This document shows positions 11,131 through 21,508 of a DNA stretch of 64,000 nt, piece by piece. The stretch is from positions 9,269,303 to 9,333,302 of the forward strand of contig OW203722.1 in NCBI GenBank assembly GCA_934045075.1. Reading direction: 5' to 3'. The notes beneath the pieces are model-generated. The model did no database searches. It worked only from the letters and a program-made list of their open reading frames with translations, and had not been told where the DNA came from. The DNA comes from Yponomeuta sedellus (taxonomy: Eukaryota > Arthropoda > Insecta > Lepidoptera > Yponomeutidae). Each line of letters opens with the position of its first letter. Within the stretch, counting starts at the first letter, position 1. A program made the translations under genes and the position numbers.

Positions 11131-12090
11131 AAAATATAGCCAAACGGCTGGTGCTGGCCAGCTAATAAGGCATCGCTACAGTACACAAAACTCCTTTTAA
11201 TACCCAATAAGAAAACATGCTCGGAACCCCCAGAGCCTTTTGTAGAACGCCCGCCCAGAGACTAGATAAAATTGCGCCGGATTAATTTACCTGTTCGACG
11301 AGCCAATCCGCTGTCGCTGACAGCCTTTGTGCTTCCGCCGATATCCATGGACCTCATTAGGTACCCCGTTCTGGATATCACCTCTGAGGGCGAAAAAAAC
11401 CAACCATAGGTCGCGTTGGTTGGTGACTTGGCGGTCATGATAAATTCCAAACATGATTAAATTAATCTCACATAATAGGTATTAAAGCAAGGCCTGTGAT
11501 AAATTCTTCCTGTGATGGTAAATTGAAAGTGAAATGTCTTTATTGCCAACAAAAAATTAACAAGGTACAATAACTGAGAAAATGTCTTAAGAACTAATTT
11601 TGGCAAAAGGCCTTATGCTCAGCTTAAAGTCGTCAGGGAATATGCTCCACTGCCGACGCTGATTTTCAGCAAAAACCTTAGACTTGAAGTTAAGGGATAA
11701 AAACTTAATAAGAAATATGAATAGAAAATAAATATTTTATAATACCATGAATAGGGATTGGTATTTTTTAATCAATATAGTAACATCGAAGATTTCCATT
11801 TTATTCCTCCACATTTATTTTAACAATCTGTGTACTTCTTGAGCATCTTGGGGATGTGATATGATTTGCAATTGTTTTGTATTTGTTATTTTTCCAGTGT
11901 ACAATAAAGAATATTCTTATCTTATCTTATGATACTCCATATCAAGAGAGCGCGTAGAGCGCATTTATGGTACTTTGTCTCTTAAGGAGGTCTCGCTTAA
12001 TATCATTTTCTCTTACGACTTTTTCATTAAGTAACTCTTTTCTTAACCGTGTGTGTGCATGCAGCGAGATTTCCTTTGATTCAACCTATA
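11131..12090. other. LINE tails, no gene
   Basis: 11,530-11,700 and 11,880-11,937 are reversed LINE ends (TCTTTATTGCC and ACAATAAAGAATATTCTTATC). The 62-codon frame at 11,262-11,450 has no recognisable feature. Confidence 0.45.
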
Positions 12091-12094
12091 AACG

Positions 12095-12310
12095 TTCCAC
12101 TTCAAGGCACAGGCCTTCTCTCAGAGAGAGAGTATGGGCTTAAGTACAACGCGTGCCTACCGAGGACTGGCATTTTCAAGCGCTGAGGTATTGAACTATT
12201 TCCATACATAAACCATAGACACTCAGATTTCCTCATGATGTTTTCCTTCACACTTAGCGAGTTAGCAAGTATTGTTACTACAACTCCACAAATGTATAAC
12301 TTAGAAAACA
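12095..12310 (-). repeat. SINE fragment, ATTTCCTCATGATGTTTTCC type
   Basis: Body of the family seen at 18,540-18,785 and 23,575-23,865: TCAGATTTCCTCATGATGTT, TTCACACTTAGCGAG, CACAAATGTATAACTTAG. The tRNA-like head is missing. Confidence 0.6.
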
Positions 12311-12344
12311 AAGTGATGCATAAATAGTTGCTGCACTATTCTTT

Positions 12345-12490
12345 TTCTTTTTCTTCAGGCTATATTATGTAGTCCACTGGTGGACATAGCCCTCCCCTAA
12401 AGAGCGCCATAGCGCCCTGTCTTCAGCTTGCCGCATCCAGGCATCTGCCTGCAGTTTTTCGCAGGCAAGGCAGTTTGTCGGAGGGCTGCA
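12345..12490 (+). repeat. LINE 3'-end fragment, GTCCACTGGTGGACATAG type
   Basis: A TTCTTCAGGCTATATTATG entry, then GTCCACTGGTGGACATAGCC and CTCCCCTAAAGAGCGCCA. Relatives lie at 16,980-17,040, 27,905-27,955 and 37,143-37,200. Such tails are shared by LINE and SINE ends in moths (established pattern; family name not assigned). Confidence 0.55.
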
Positions 12491-12519
12491 CTATTGAGAT
12501 AAAACAATTAATAAGAATA

Positions 12520-12735
12520 TAATAAGATAAGAATATTCTTTATTGCACCGCAGAGAACAATAATTACAGAAACCGGAGTTAAAGAAGTTGCAATTAGTGG
12601 TTTGCTTATAGTATTTTGTCCAGGCTATCTCATATTCTAGCGTTTGCCGAAGGAGAACTAGATACCGGTCGGTGCAAATAGTACATAGGAATACGAATTG
12701 GTTGTTAATGAAGCGACCGAGCATTGTCACGATTA
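12520..12735 (-). repeat. CR1/jockey-like LINE 3' untranslated end
   Basis: Starts with AAGATAAGAATATTCTTTATTGCACC, the reversed polyadenylation end shared with 15,395, 19,965 and 27,510. The rest is diverged. Confidence 0.5.
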
Positions 12736-12761
12736 GGGTTGATGAGGATTATATAATTTTT

Positions 12762-13063
12762 ATTTTTAATGCACTAACCCGTGCTAAGGACAAATTTAAA
12801 AACCTATTTAGAGGCTAAAAATTTCACCCATGCCGGGATTCAAACCCGCAACCTCTGGCTATCTGTGCCAGCGCTCTACCAATTGAGCCAATTGATGTCG
12901 CTGCCTGTACGTAATACAGAGAATAGTGTAAAGAGGTTCGAAATTTCACTGATGCCGGTGAGTCGCCCATTGGCTCAATCGGTAGAGCGCTGGCACGGAT
13001 AGCCAGAGGTTGCGGGTTCGAATCCCGGCATGGGTGAAATTTTTAGCCTCTAAATAGGTTTTT
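12762..13063. mobile_element. Foldback element with two inverted tRNA-like ends
   Basis: The best small copy of the family. It starts TTTTTAATGCACTAACCCGT, then has a minus-sense tRNA-like unit (12,824-12,895) and an ~80-base spacer (GATGTCGCTGCCTGTACGTA, AGAGGTTCGAAATTTCACTG). A plus-sense tRNA-like unit follows (12,964-13,036; A-box TGGCTCAATCGG, B-box GGTTCGAATCC), ending TTTTTAGCCTCTAAATAGG. The two units are inverted copies, so the transcript would fold on itself. The right outer end is shorter than the left. It combines SINE-like promoters with a MITE-like layout. Confidence 0.75.
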
Positions 13064-13065
13064 GT

Positions 13066-13190
13066 CGAGGATTACTATTATTAAAATTCTTTATTGCATA
13101 AAAATTTTGCGCATGGGTGAGCTAAATGCTACTTAGCATTATCTACCAGCTAACTACCACCAGCTAGGATTCCTCTTCTTTTTCTTAAAT
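13066..13190 (-). repeat. LINE 3'-end fragment
   Basis: ATTCTTTATTGCATAAAAAT and GAGCTAAATGCTACTTAGCA resemble the LINE tail at 10,293-10,440. A purine/pyrimidine-biased stretch with GAGAGAGAGA follows at 13,250-13,360. Confidence 0.45.
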
Positions 13191-13439
13191 TTTAAGATGA
13201 ATTTAAAAGGGGGGAGAGCTACATATAGTTTTGTTGAAAAGAAATGTGTGAGGGAGAGAGAGAGAGAAGTCTCCTGCATCCTCTTCCTCTTAGTCTACCA
13301 GATTCCTCATCCTATTCCTAAAATCAATTTAAAAAAACCCTCTTTCTCTTCCTCTTCCTCATGACAAGTTTCTCAACAACTCTAGGCACGATCGTGGTTA
13401 GTGGCAAGCCTGCCTACCCGTTCAGGATATCGTTATCAA

Positions 13440-13775
13440 CCCTTATATGTCCCCACTGCTGGGGCACGGGTCTCTTCCTGCATCGCAGGAAGGTTAGGCC
13501 ATACTCCACCACGGGGGCAAAGTCCGGGTTGGTGGAGGATTGTGAGACAGTTGCGGGCCTCACTGTCAGAAGTTATCAAGCCTCAACGACTGCCATTATA
13601 TGACAGCCGGCACCAAAGGCTTAACGTGCCTTGCGAAGCACGGAAGCGCTCGGAAAAATGCCACTAGCGGTAGTCACGGGACGCTCACCCATCCCGTACC
13701 TGACCGCGCCTGTTGTTGCTTAACCAAGTAATTGATTCCAATCACTCGGTTCGCCTATAGGCCACGAGCGCAGGA
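13440..13775 (-). repeat. 5S-like SINE, near full length
   Basis: Minus-sense. The plus strand begins CAACCCTTATATGTCCCCAC and ends TCACTCGGTTCGCCTATAGG. On minus the head gives TTAAGCAACAACAGGCGCGG, TCAGGTACGGGATGGGTGAG and CGTCCCGTGACTACC, in the order of the 5S rRNA internal promoter (A-box AGTTAAGCAAC, C-box GGATGGGTGACC). Internal GCCTCAACG marks a small deletion after TATCAAGCC. Confidence 0.75.
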
Positions 13776-13839
13776 TATAGGTGTGAGTTTATGTCATCTT
13801 TTCTTTCATGGTGTTTATGTATTCCGCATTTTCTTCATT

Positions 13840-14065
13840 TATGGGGGTGAAGGAAAACATTTACATACAGGCACCCCACACTAGTATACCCTGTGTCGTG
13901 GGAAACAGAAACAACGACATCACAAAAATGTAAACATCCAAGACCTGGGGTTTTTTTTTTAATTTCCAGCTGGAGTTCGAACCCGGGACCTCTTGTATGG
14001 TATTCAAATACCTCAGCGCTTGAAATTACCAATCCGCGGCGGGCACGCGTGGTAATTAAGCCCAT
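13840..14065 (-). repeat. tRNA-derived SINE, minus-sense
   Basis: Reverse of the family at 4222: CACACTAGTATACCCTGTGT, CGACATCACAAAAATGTAAA, CCAAGACCTGGGG, then the reversed B-box GTTCGAACCCGGG and a diverged head up to CCGCGGCGGGCACGCG. Confidence 0.65.
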
Positions 14066-14069
14066 GTTT

Positions 14070-14800
14070 TTTTTCTGAGAGAAGGCCTTGAAGTCACTGC
14101 AGGGCAGTGGGACGTTTATAGGCTACGCAAAAAATGGGGGTTAAATAGGGATCGTTGATACCCTTAAATTTATTTTACGTGTTTAAATGTTTCCTTTGCT
14201 ATCGCGAGGTATAAAGTATAAATACTCGTAACATAAAAGTACGTTTAATGACTCGAGATAATAAGAAAGACAACCGCGAATTCAGACCCTCTCGTGTTTC
14301 ATGCCCCATTTTCCTGTTGGGGCGTTTTTTTCCTTTGGCAAAAAAGAGTGATAAACACAGGGACATTGTCCACAACAAAATATTGCTCAACTAAGGCAAT
14401 AAGAAGGAGCCTTAGTTGGAAAGTTTCGCCAGTATTTTTGTCCATCATAATAGGCGAAGTTCGTCGCCGGCCCGGACAATATGCTAGGCGATCTCGCAGA
14501 CCCCTGAAGCCTTGTTATTACGTCGTTTATTGTTGGAATCCGGGAACTTTTGTACAAGTTTGCGTTGTATAGCACTCTGATTGGTCCATTAATTTGCCAC
14601 CTTATTAGCAGTTCAGTGCCCCTTGAAGTTGTAGCGAAAATGAGTGTATTTCATTTCATTCAGCTGTTTCTGACCCACTTTTTAAACAAAACTACTACTA
14701 AATAAAAACTAAATTGTTAATAGGGGGTAATTTTTTTAGAATAAGAGATGAATGAATGAACTACGACGAGAAAATAAGCGAGTGGCAGACTGGTCTCTGA
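14070..14800. other. No gene seen
   Basis: Several 60-90-codon frames overlap on both strands (14,199-14,575) with no domain signature. A GC-rich patch at 14,460-14,515 is unassigned. Confidence 0.4.
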
Positions 14801-14809
14801 CATAAACTC

Positions 14810-15060
14810 ACGCGGTCAGAAAGGTGTATTCAGAGGCCTACCTCTCTGGGATACAGGCGTGAGTTTATGTAATGTAATGTTATTCTAGAGTAATTTAAAG
14901 TACCCAGAACCGGCGTGCGTGCATGCAACGACTTAAGAACGTTGATTAAGCGAAGGTGATCTATCAGAATCGTGGCAAGTGGCAGTCCCTGGTCTCTGCC
15001 TACCCCTCTGGGATACAGGCGTGAGGTTATGTATGTATTATGTATGTTATTCTAGATTAG
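14810..15060 (+). pseudogene. RTE retrotransposon 3' remnant
   Basis: Plus-sense match to the end of the fragment at 8731-9135: ACCGGCGTGCGTGCATGCAA, CGACTTAAGAACGTTGATTA, GGCAAGTGGCAGTCCCTGGT, then CTCTGGGATACAGGCGTGAG and TTATGTATG. An additional partial tail (TGGGATACAGGCGTGAGTTT) precedes it at 14,848, suggesting two overlapping insertions. No intact frame. Confidence 0.6.
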
Positions 15061-15159
15061 CGAAAGCAGTATGAAATTACACTCCGATCTCTTTTGCGCG
15101 TGAAAAACGGTGACGAGTGCAAGAGGGATGGGAAAACAATTTACGCACCAGTTTTAGCT

Positions 15160-15860
15160 TATTTATGTGTGATTATAATCCCAGTTCGAATTCTAAATCT
15201 GGGATTATAATAATCCTGGTTCGGATTCGTACTAATCTATGTGTATCATAGATATACATCAATAGAAACACATCGTTTAGCGAAAGCTGGCTTGTAAAAT
15301 ATTTTCGCATCCCTCTTGCACTCGGATTGAAAGGGGTTTTGAGCTGGGACCATAATCCCAGTTTTGACGCATTCTAATATCTAGATACACATAGATAAGA
15401 TAAGATAAGAATATTCTTTATTGTACACCAGGAAAAAACAAACAAAACATAATTACAAAGATACAGTACAATTGGCACATAGATTAGCGTAGGATTATAT
15501 TCCCAGTTCCAATCCCCGTTCAATGTGAATTGGGAGTATAATCCCAGTTCGGATGCATTCTTATGTCTATATACACATAGATTAGCGTAGGCTTATAATC
15601 CCAGTTCCGATCCCCGTTCAATCCGTGTGCACGGGATGGGATTATAATCCCAGTTCGGATTCATTCCAATATCTGGATACACATATAAATTAGCATAGGA
15701 TTATAATCGCAGTTCTAGTCCTTGTTTAATCCACATTATAATCCCAGTTCGGATTCATTCTACTATTTACAGATACACATAGAGTAGCGAAGCGCTTTCC
15801 TTTTTTTACGCTCCAGCTTAAATTGTTTTCCCATCCCTCTCGCATTGGATTGAATTGCGA
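15160..15860. repeat. Minisatellite, ~95-110-bp units
   Basis: Repeated blocks of TATAATCCCAGTTCGGAT (about 15,540, 15,645, 15,738), TCTAxATACACATAGATTAG and ATCCCCGTTCAAT. The first part (15,175-15,215) pairs TTATAATCCCAG with CTGGGATTATAA, so units can form hairpins. A LINE tail (15,395-15,485) is inserted in the array. Confidence 0.65.
15395..15485 (-). repeat. LINE 3' end inserted in minisatellite
   Basis: AAGATAAGAATATTCTTTATTGTACACCAG, then AAAGATACAGTACAATTGGC, the same 3' end as at 19,965-20,045. ACACATAGAT(A/T)AG flanks it on both sides, either as target duplication or as part of the minisatellite. Confidence 0.6.
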
Positions 15861-16309
15861 TTATAATCCCAGTTTGGAAACACACTTGAACGATCTAAAG
15901 GAATAAAAATCAAAGCATCCATCCCATTAGATCCGTCGAGCATTATGCGACCGTCCTCCGACATTGCAATTTATTGTCGTCAGATAAAGCTCCAAACGAA
16001 ATAGACCATTGAAATAATACGTTGCCCTCGTAAATTCTAGACATTGTTGTCTCGGTAAGACTCGACTTCTATCGACTATTGGGATTTTGCAGAATAATGC
16101 GAGCTTTATTGCCTCTCGATGATATAGGTGCAATAACTTGGATAGACTTGTTATTGTACCAAAGCGGGCGGAAGATTCCTTATGAACAAGAACTTTAGGA
16201 GACTCATATAATAATTCACATTGTATATTCTGAATATTCTGATAACAAAGAACTGATCAAATTGGTTCCCGCTCAGATAATATAGACGGCATTTTTTATA
16301 AGCCTTTTA
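15861..16309. other. No gene seen
   Basis: A 68-codon minus-strand frame has no recognisable features. Confidence 0.4.
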
Positions 16310-16560
16310 TAATTCTAGCCTAGTTCGATTCCCAGTGCGGGCATGTACCAGTGACTTTGTTTAATTTCAAAGTAACGTAAATTTGCGAATTTGTAGTCGC
16401 AATACCACACGCTAACGGTGTAGGAAAACATCGGGAGGAAACTCGCGGCTTGGTTGGCTCCGCACGTATTGACTAGTCTTTCCTGTGGGCTAGGCCGACT
16501 AAGCTGTCAGGATGTTCCAGTCCATGGCTCTACCCACTAAGCTACCACCGCGATAATTAT
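16310..16560 (+). repeat. tRNA-like SINE with inverted head
   Basis: Plus-sense body with GTTCGATTCCC (16,326) and GCGGGCATGTACCAGTGACT, then the common body (AAATTTGCGAATTTGTAGTC reversed relative to 23,740). The last ~35 bases (GGCTCTACCCACTAAGCTAC) are a tRNA-like head in the opposite orientation, so the copy is rearranged. Confidence 0.6.
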
Positions 16561-16596
16561 ACGGGTAAATATTACTAGTAAATAATTCTGATTACA

Positions 16597-16885
16597 TCAT
16601 CATCATCATCAACCCATTATTTCCCCACCGAGAGGCACTGGTCTCTTCCCTGAGGGAAATGTTATCAGTAATTTGGACTTGTCCCCCGTGGTGGAGTATA
16701 CGCCACCACGGGGGACAAGTCCAAATTACAAGACTAGTTGTTGATGTCACTGTCAGAAGTTTCCAAGCTGCCCTTAGTCATAGGCGGTGATCCATCCATG
16801 CACTGAGCGCGCCCTATGTTGCTTAACCTTCGTGATCGTTTAAGATCACTCAGGCAGCCGGGGCTATGAGCGATAAAATCGCGTA
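16597..16885 (-). repeat. Diverged 5S-like SINE with internal palindrome
   Basis: The tail is at left (CATCATCATCATCAACCCA, CCCCACCGAGAGGCACTGG) and the head at right (TGTTGCTTAACCTTCGTGA, GCCGGGGCTATGAGCG). The head keeps only part of the 5S-like block. The middle carries the perfect palindrome described separately. Confidence 0.6.
16668..16729. repeat. 27-bp perfect inverted repeat, 8-base loop
   Basis: Arms 16,668-16,694 and 16,703-16,729 are exact reverse complements around AGTATACG. The right arm duplicates the SINE segment CCACCACGGGGGACAAGTCC in its normal orientation, so the left arm is an inverted duplication made within the element. Confidence 0.85.
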
Positions 16886-16979
16886 ATATACTTATGTCGA
16901 CAGCACAACCGACCTATCTATTAAACGTTTCTAAAGTTCAATAGATAGATAAGATAGAGAACACTTTATTGTCTTCGTC

Positions 16980-17205
16980 GTTGTTAGGCTATACTAGTCC
17001 ACTGCTGGACATAGACCTCTCCTAAAGAGCGCCACGTTGTGCTATCATAGGGGGTAATGCCCATAATCCCCACGCTGGGCATGCGGGTTGGGGATCGCAG
17101 TTCGGTGGAATTGTACTGCAGGGGGCGCTGCTGCCCATCCCCCAGTTTGTGTCCCTTAGTCGCCTTTTACGACACCGGTGGGAAGAATGGGTTGGTACTA
17201 TTCTC
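16980..17205 (+). repeat. LINE-end tail plus short repeat CCCACGCTGGGCATGCGG
   Basis: 16,980-17,040 is the GTCCACTGCTGGACATAG tail. 17,057-17,205 (CATAATCCCCACGCTGGGCA, GAATTGTACTGCAGGGGGCG, CCCTTAGTCGCCTTTTACGA) matches 44,453-44,610 over about 150 bases with few changes, so it is an interspersed repeat. Confidence 0.7.
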
Positions 17206-18535
17206 TATTGTACGAAAAAGAAATTGCAATTTATTACAGTACTCAATCTTTCACGAAAACTGAGGTTACATAAAGTAAATGGTTTTTCAATTCGCAAAAC
17301 ATCACACTGGCAACGAATATGAAAACGTTTTATTTCAAATTTTCAGTAGGAAGCCGAACGTTGTCACCTAAAGGTACTAAACTAGAGCTATCCTATAAAC
17401 TTACACCAGTTAGCTTTGACAGCTATAAAAACCCGTTGCGTCAATTTCCATCGGGTTTTCGCAAATGAAAGTGTCACAAGATTTGTGGCAGGCGGTGACC
17501 TTAGCTGGTTGATTTATCGTCTTGTTGTACCCTTCTACCCTCGTCAGTCAATTGTACAATAAATAATCGTTTGCACGACGCGACTGCTGTGCCGGAACGG
17601 GTATTGAGTGAGCCCATTGGCTGAATACAAAGTGTTTGGAGACGTTTACACTATATTTCAAGCTGGTAAATAAATGCTTGAGGTTTTGTGTAGAGATTTT
17701 CTGTTGCCTTTTAGAACTTTTGGGATATAGAACACATTCTATAGTCCGTTATCTTTTAGAACATACCGAACATAGCCCGAGGGCTCTAGAGTAGGCTTCG
17801 GTTTTCGCCAATTTTCGCCAGTTTTCGTACTGATGATCGAGTTCTGATTTCGAAATTAACTGTCATATTAGTTCCGATATTTCCATTACACGAATATATC
17901 CGATTCCATCCGATAGTAGCCGAGGTATATTCTAAAAGCTAACAAACTATACTCAAAGCAAGTACCTCATAACGAGTTATTCGAAAGAAGTTTAAAAAAT
18001 TAAGTGGAAATTAATCTAATATAATCACAAGATTCATGGTTTTCTGTTGCAATGTTGCTGTTAAAAGTGTCCCAATGATCTTAAGAGATAAATAAAATAA
18101 AATGAGGTTAACAGAAAGAGAAAAAAAACACCACAAGTAAATAATAATAAAGATACAAATTTCCTAACTGAAGATGAAGGCGTGTGTCTCTTCTAGCGTG
18201 CAAGAAATAAATCAGTCTCATGAAAAACAAACCTCCAACATTTATCTGAAGGCGCATTTTTTCCACGGAGGTAGCACGCAACGCAATCTAATGAGCGCTC
18301 CGTGGCAATTTATTTACAGTTCTCCTGAGCTCTATGTTCGGATAATGAGGAAATAATTACTCATTTGCCACGTAGAGGTAAACTATTCTGTTTAATGGAG
18401 AAAAGATTCGCGCTCTTTCGCTTGTTAGAACAAAATGTTCCGTAATGTTTCTTTGGGGGTTAACAAGCGAATAATGGGTGACGGGAACTATTAATTACTC
18501 TTGAGTCTAGAAAGGTCTAGAAATATATAGATAGT
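17206..18535. other. No gene seen, AT-rich
   Basis: No domain-bearing frame. TTTTCGCCA repeats at 17,803-17,823. Weak 60-codon frame at 18,174. Confidence 0.5.
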
Positions 18536-18539
18536 TAGA

Positions 18540-18785
18540 CCTGAGATTTCCGCACTTAGCCTCATAGTAAGGCCATTGTTCGTAGCAAGCGCTGAGGTAC
18601 TTCAGACACTAGGGTTTCCTAACGATGTTTTCCTTCATCTTCAGCGAGTGGTATACTACTACAATTTCACAAATGTACATAACTTAGAAAACAAATTCAT
18701 TAGTACATGCCAGGGTTCGGACCCATGACCTTCCGATTGAGAAGCCGGCGTTCTACACCGCTCCGCTACCACCGAAGTATGTAGA
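18540..18785 (-). repeat. tRNA-like SINE, minus-sense
   Basis: On minus the head reads GGTGGTAGCGGAGCGGTGTA, followed by GGTCCGAACCC (B-box-like), then ACTAATGAATTTGTTTTCTA and AAGGAAAACATCGTTAGG. This is the best A-box plus B-box pair of this family here. Confidence 0.65.
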
Positions 18786-18884
18786 TGTTGCGGCATTGAG
18801 GCCAGCCATGGCCTCAGCCGACAGTGGAAAATAAACGCTGAAGAAAAAGATGACTATCTTCTTTTTTCTTTATTTTTTTCTTCT

Positions 18885-19232
18885 TATATTCTTTTTAATG
18901 CAATAACCCGTGCTAAGTACAATTTTAAAAACTTATTTTGAGGCTGAAAATTCCACCCATGCCGGGACTCAATGCGCGACCTCTGGCTAACCGTGCCAGC
19001 GCTCTCCCAACTGAGCTAATGGGCGACTTACCGGCCTCCGACTTTCCTTCCTCTTACCTGGATCAGTGAAATTTCGAACCTCTTTACAATACTCTCTGTA
19101 TTACGTACAGGCAGCAATATGTGGCTGAAGTAATTTACATCACTTGAGAGCGCTCGCACGGTTAGCCAGAGGTCGCGGGTTCGAGTCCCGGCATGAGTGG
19201 AATTTTTAGCCTCTAAATAGGTTTTTAATTTT
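18885..19232. mobile_element. tRNA-like foldback family copy
   Basis: The left end is TTCTTTTTAATGCAATAACC. A complete minus-sense tRNA-like unit follows at 18,954-19,026 (GCCGGGACTCAATGCGCGAC, CCAACTGAGCTAATGGG). The spacer is GAAATTTCGAACCTCTTTAC and CAGGCAGCAATATGTGGCTG, and a 5'-shortened plus-sense unit (19,145-19,200) ends TAGCCTCTAAATAGG. The spacer is in the opposite orientation to the 12,762 copy, so the middle can be in either direction relative to the ends. Confidence 0.7.
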
Positions 19233-19487
19233 TTTTTTTGTTCTATCATTTTCTTCTTCCATCATTTTTTTCCACTGTCGGACGTATGGAGGTCGCTTCT
19301 CTGTAAGTTTTCCATCATGATCGCTCTGTTATTGCAGATCGGGCCTGTCGTAGCACTAATATCACCGAACCGTCCTGCAGGTGATCAGGAGGAGTTGCTG
19401 CTGTAGGAGGTCAGCTTTTGCTGGTGATCATCACATACTTACTTCAACCAAATGCATGATGAAGTGAAGATGAAGATAAAAAGATTC

Positions 19488-19645
19488 GCGGCTTGAAAAC
19501 TTCTGACAGCAAGACCAGCCACTGGTCATGCAAGTCTCTACCAATCCGGACTTGGCCCCCGTGGTGGAGTATGGAATATACCTTCCTCAGAGAAGAGACC
19601 CGTGCCCCTCGGTGGGGAAATAATGGGTTGATGACGATGATACCA
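19488..19645 (+). repeat. 5S-like SINE, 3' half only
   Basis: GGCTTGAAAACTTCTGACAG through CCCGTGCCCCTCGGTGGGG, AATAATGGGTTGATGACGAT. The 5S-like head is absent, the usual 5' truncation of a retroposed copy. Confidence 0.7.
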
Positions 19646-20149
19646 CAAACGGGGTAGCTTTACCACAGAAAAAAGAGCATATCGTAAGTTATTGTCTCAT
19701 AGTTTCTTCATTGGCTCCGTACGTACGTACTCGTACTTGTCCCTTCACCCATCTAGTGTGAGTGCAGGTGCCGCAATATAAATCATTTCATAACGGAGAT
19801 ACAAGCCCAATGTTGTCAAAATAATTTCCTAACAATTAACTCAGAAGTGTCGATTAAAATCGAGTCGCCCATACATGAATGACCATTCGTAACATGGAAA
19901 GACGTTTATATAGGTGAAAATATGAGGAATGTTACCATACCGGTAAAAAAAATTGTAAAAATAAGATAAGATAAGAATATTCTTTATTGTACACCAGAGC
20001 ACATATTATAAAACATGTAAAGATACAAAGTACAATTGGCGGCCTTATTGCTAAAAGCAATTTCTTCCAGACAACCTTACGACGGAAAGTTGCTGGAGGA
20101 AATAAGAGACGGGTAGTCGGTGCAAATATAAATATATTAATACACTACT

Positions 20150-20164
20150 TATATAAATAACAAT
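20150..20164 (+). repeat. 15-bp target-site duplication, left
   Basis: TATATAAATAACAAT directly precedes the RTE insertion and is repeated exactly at 21,591-21,605. Confidence 0.85.
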
Positions 20165-20166
20165 GG

Positions 20167-21492
20167 AGCGAATCTCACATTACTCTCCTCCATAAGAAAG
20201 GAGATAAGGATAATATTGGCAACTATAGACCAATAAGCCTCATTTCAAATGTGTATAAAGTTTTTGCAAAAGTAATAATGGAAAGAATTACAAGGGTCCT
20301 AGACGAAAACCAACCAATTGAATAGGCGGGATTCAGAAAGAACTTCAGTACATTGGACCACATCCACACAATCAAACAAGTATTGGAGAAATATAACGAA
20401 TACCAGAAGGACCTATATATCTACTTCATAGATTACTCTAAAGCTTTTGACCGCCTAAAACATAAATTTATCTGGCAGAGTCTGGAAGAACAAGGAGTGG
20501 ATGAGGGCTATATACAAGTAATCAAATCCATCTACAAAGAATGCAAAAGTCGCATTAAGCTAGAAACAAAAGGAGACCCATTTCCTATAAAGAGAGGCGT
20601 GAGACAAGGAAATCCGCTCTCTCCCAAGCTGTTTAATGCGGTGCTGGAATACATATTTAGAAGATTGGACTGGGAAAACTTTGGCATTAACATCAACGGT
20701 AGCCGCCTTAACCATCTGAGATTCGCTGACGATCTTGTGCTATTAGAAGAAGAACCTGATAAACTAGAACACATGGTAAAAGTCTTGGCGGAAAAGAGCA
20801 GAGTTGTAGGATTGGAAATGAACGCAAACAAAACAAAACTGATGATCAACTCCACAGAAGTCAACATAGAGGTTTACGGAAACAGGTTAGAATATGTGAA
20901 AGACTATGTTTATCTAGGACAAATTATATCCAACGAAGACTCTATGTCCAAAGAAATAAATAAAAGGATAGCCTGTGGATGGAAAAAATATTGGTCCCTA
21001 AAAGGAATAATGAAGAACAGAGATTTAAGCATGTATATCAAGAGAAAGACCTTCAACAACTGCATCCTCCCATGCATGACATACGGCTGTGAATCATGGG
21101 CGCTAACAGACAAGCAAAGAGAAAAACTAGCTAGTACACAAAGAGCAATGGAAAGGAACATGCTGGGAATCAGACTTAGCGATAAAATCAGAAATTCAGA
21201 AATAAGAAAGAAAACTAAAGTAACAGACATAATTACTCGCATAGAACACTTGAAATGGGGTTGGACAGGACATATGCTACGTTGCAAAATAAACAAATGG
21301 AGTAAACAAGTCACCTTATGGTATCCAAGAGAAGGCACCAGAAGGAAGGGTCGTCCGAAAATAAGATGGAAAGACGATATCCGCCTAACCTTGGGACCAT
21401 ACTGGACTAGAGTAGCTGAGGACAGAGCTCAGTGGAGAGAGCTGGAGGAGGCCTATGCCAAAAGGCACGCCAAGTTGCGAGACATACTATGA
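20167..21492 (+). pseudogene. RTE reverse transcriptase, one nonsense codon
   Basis: The frame is open from the insertion edge at 20,167 to the stop at 21,490-21,492 except for one TAG at 20,323-20,325. It falls in the block that usually reads EQAGFR (here E-stop-AGFRKNFST), so a single C-to-T change of a Gln codon would explain it. The motifs are in order: NYRPISLISN (finger), YFIDYSKAFDRLKH (motif A with its catalytic Asp), GVRQGNPLSPKLFN (motif B), RFADDL at 20,719-20,736 (motif C, both Asp kept), then the RTE C-terminal block EHLKWGWTGHMLR, GRPKIRWKDDI and WRELEEAYAKRHA. The endonuclease domain is missing. An ATG at 20,353 would give 379 residues but starts after the finger motifs, so it is not a natural start. 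Confidence 0.9.
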
Positions 21493-21508
21493 ATTAACCA
21501 AAACTTGT

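Noticed and set aside
20532..21338. Minus-strand frames opposite the RTE reverse transcriptase
   Set aside because: Antisense shadows of a clear reverse transcriptase frame.
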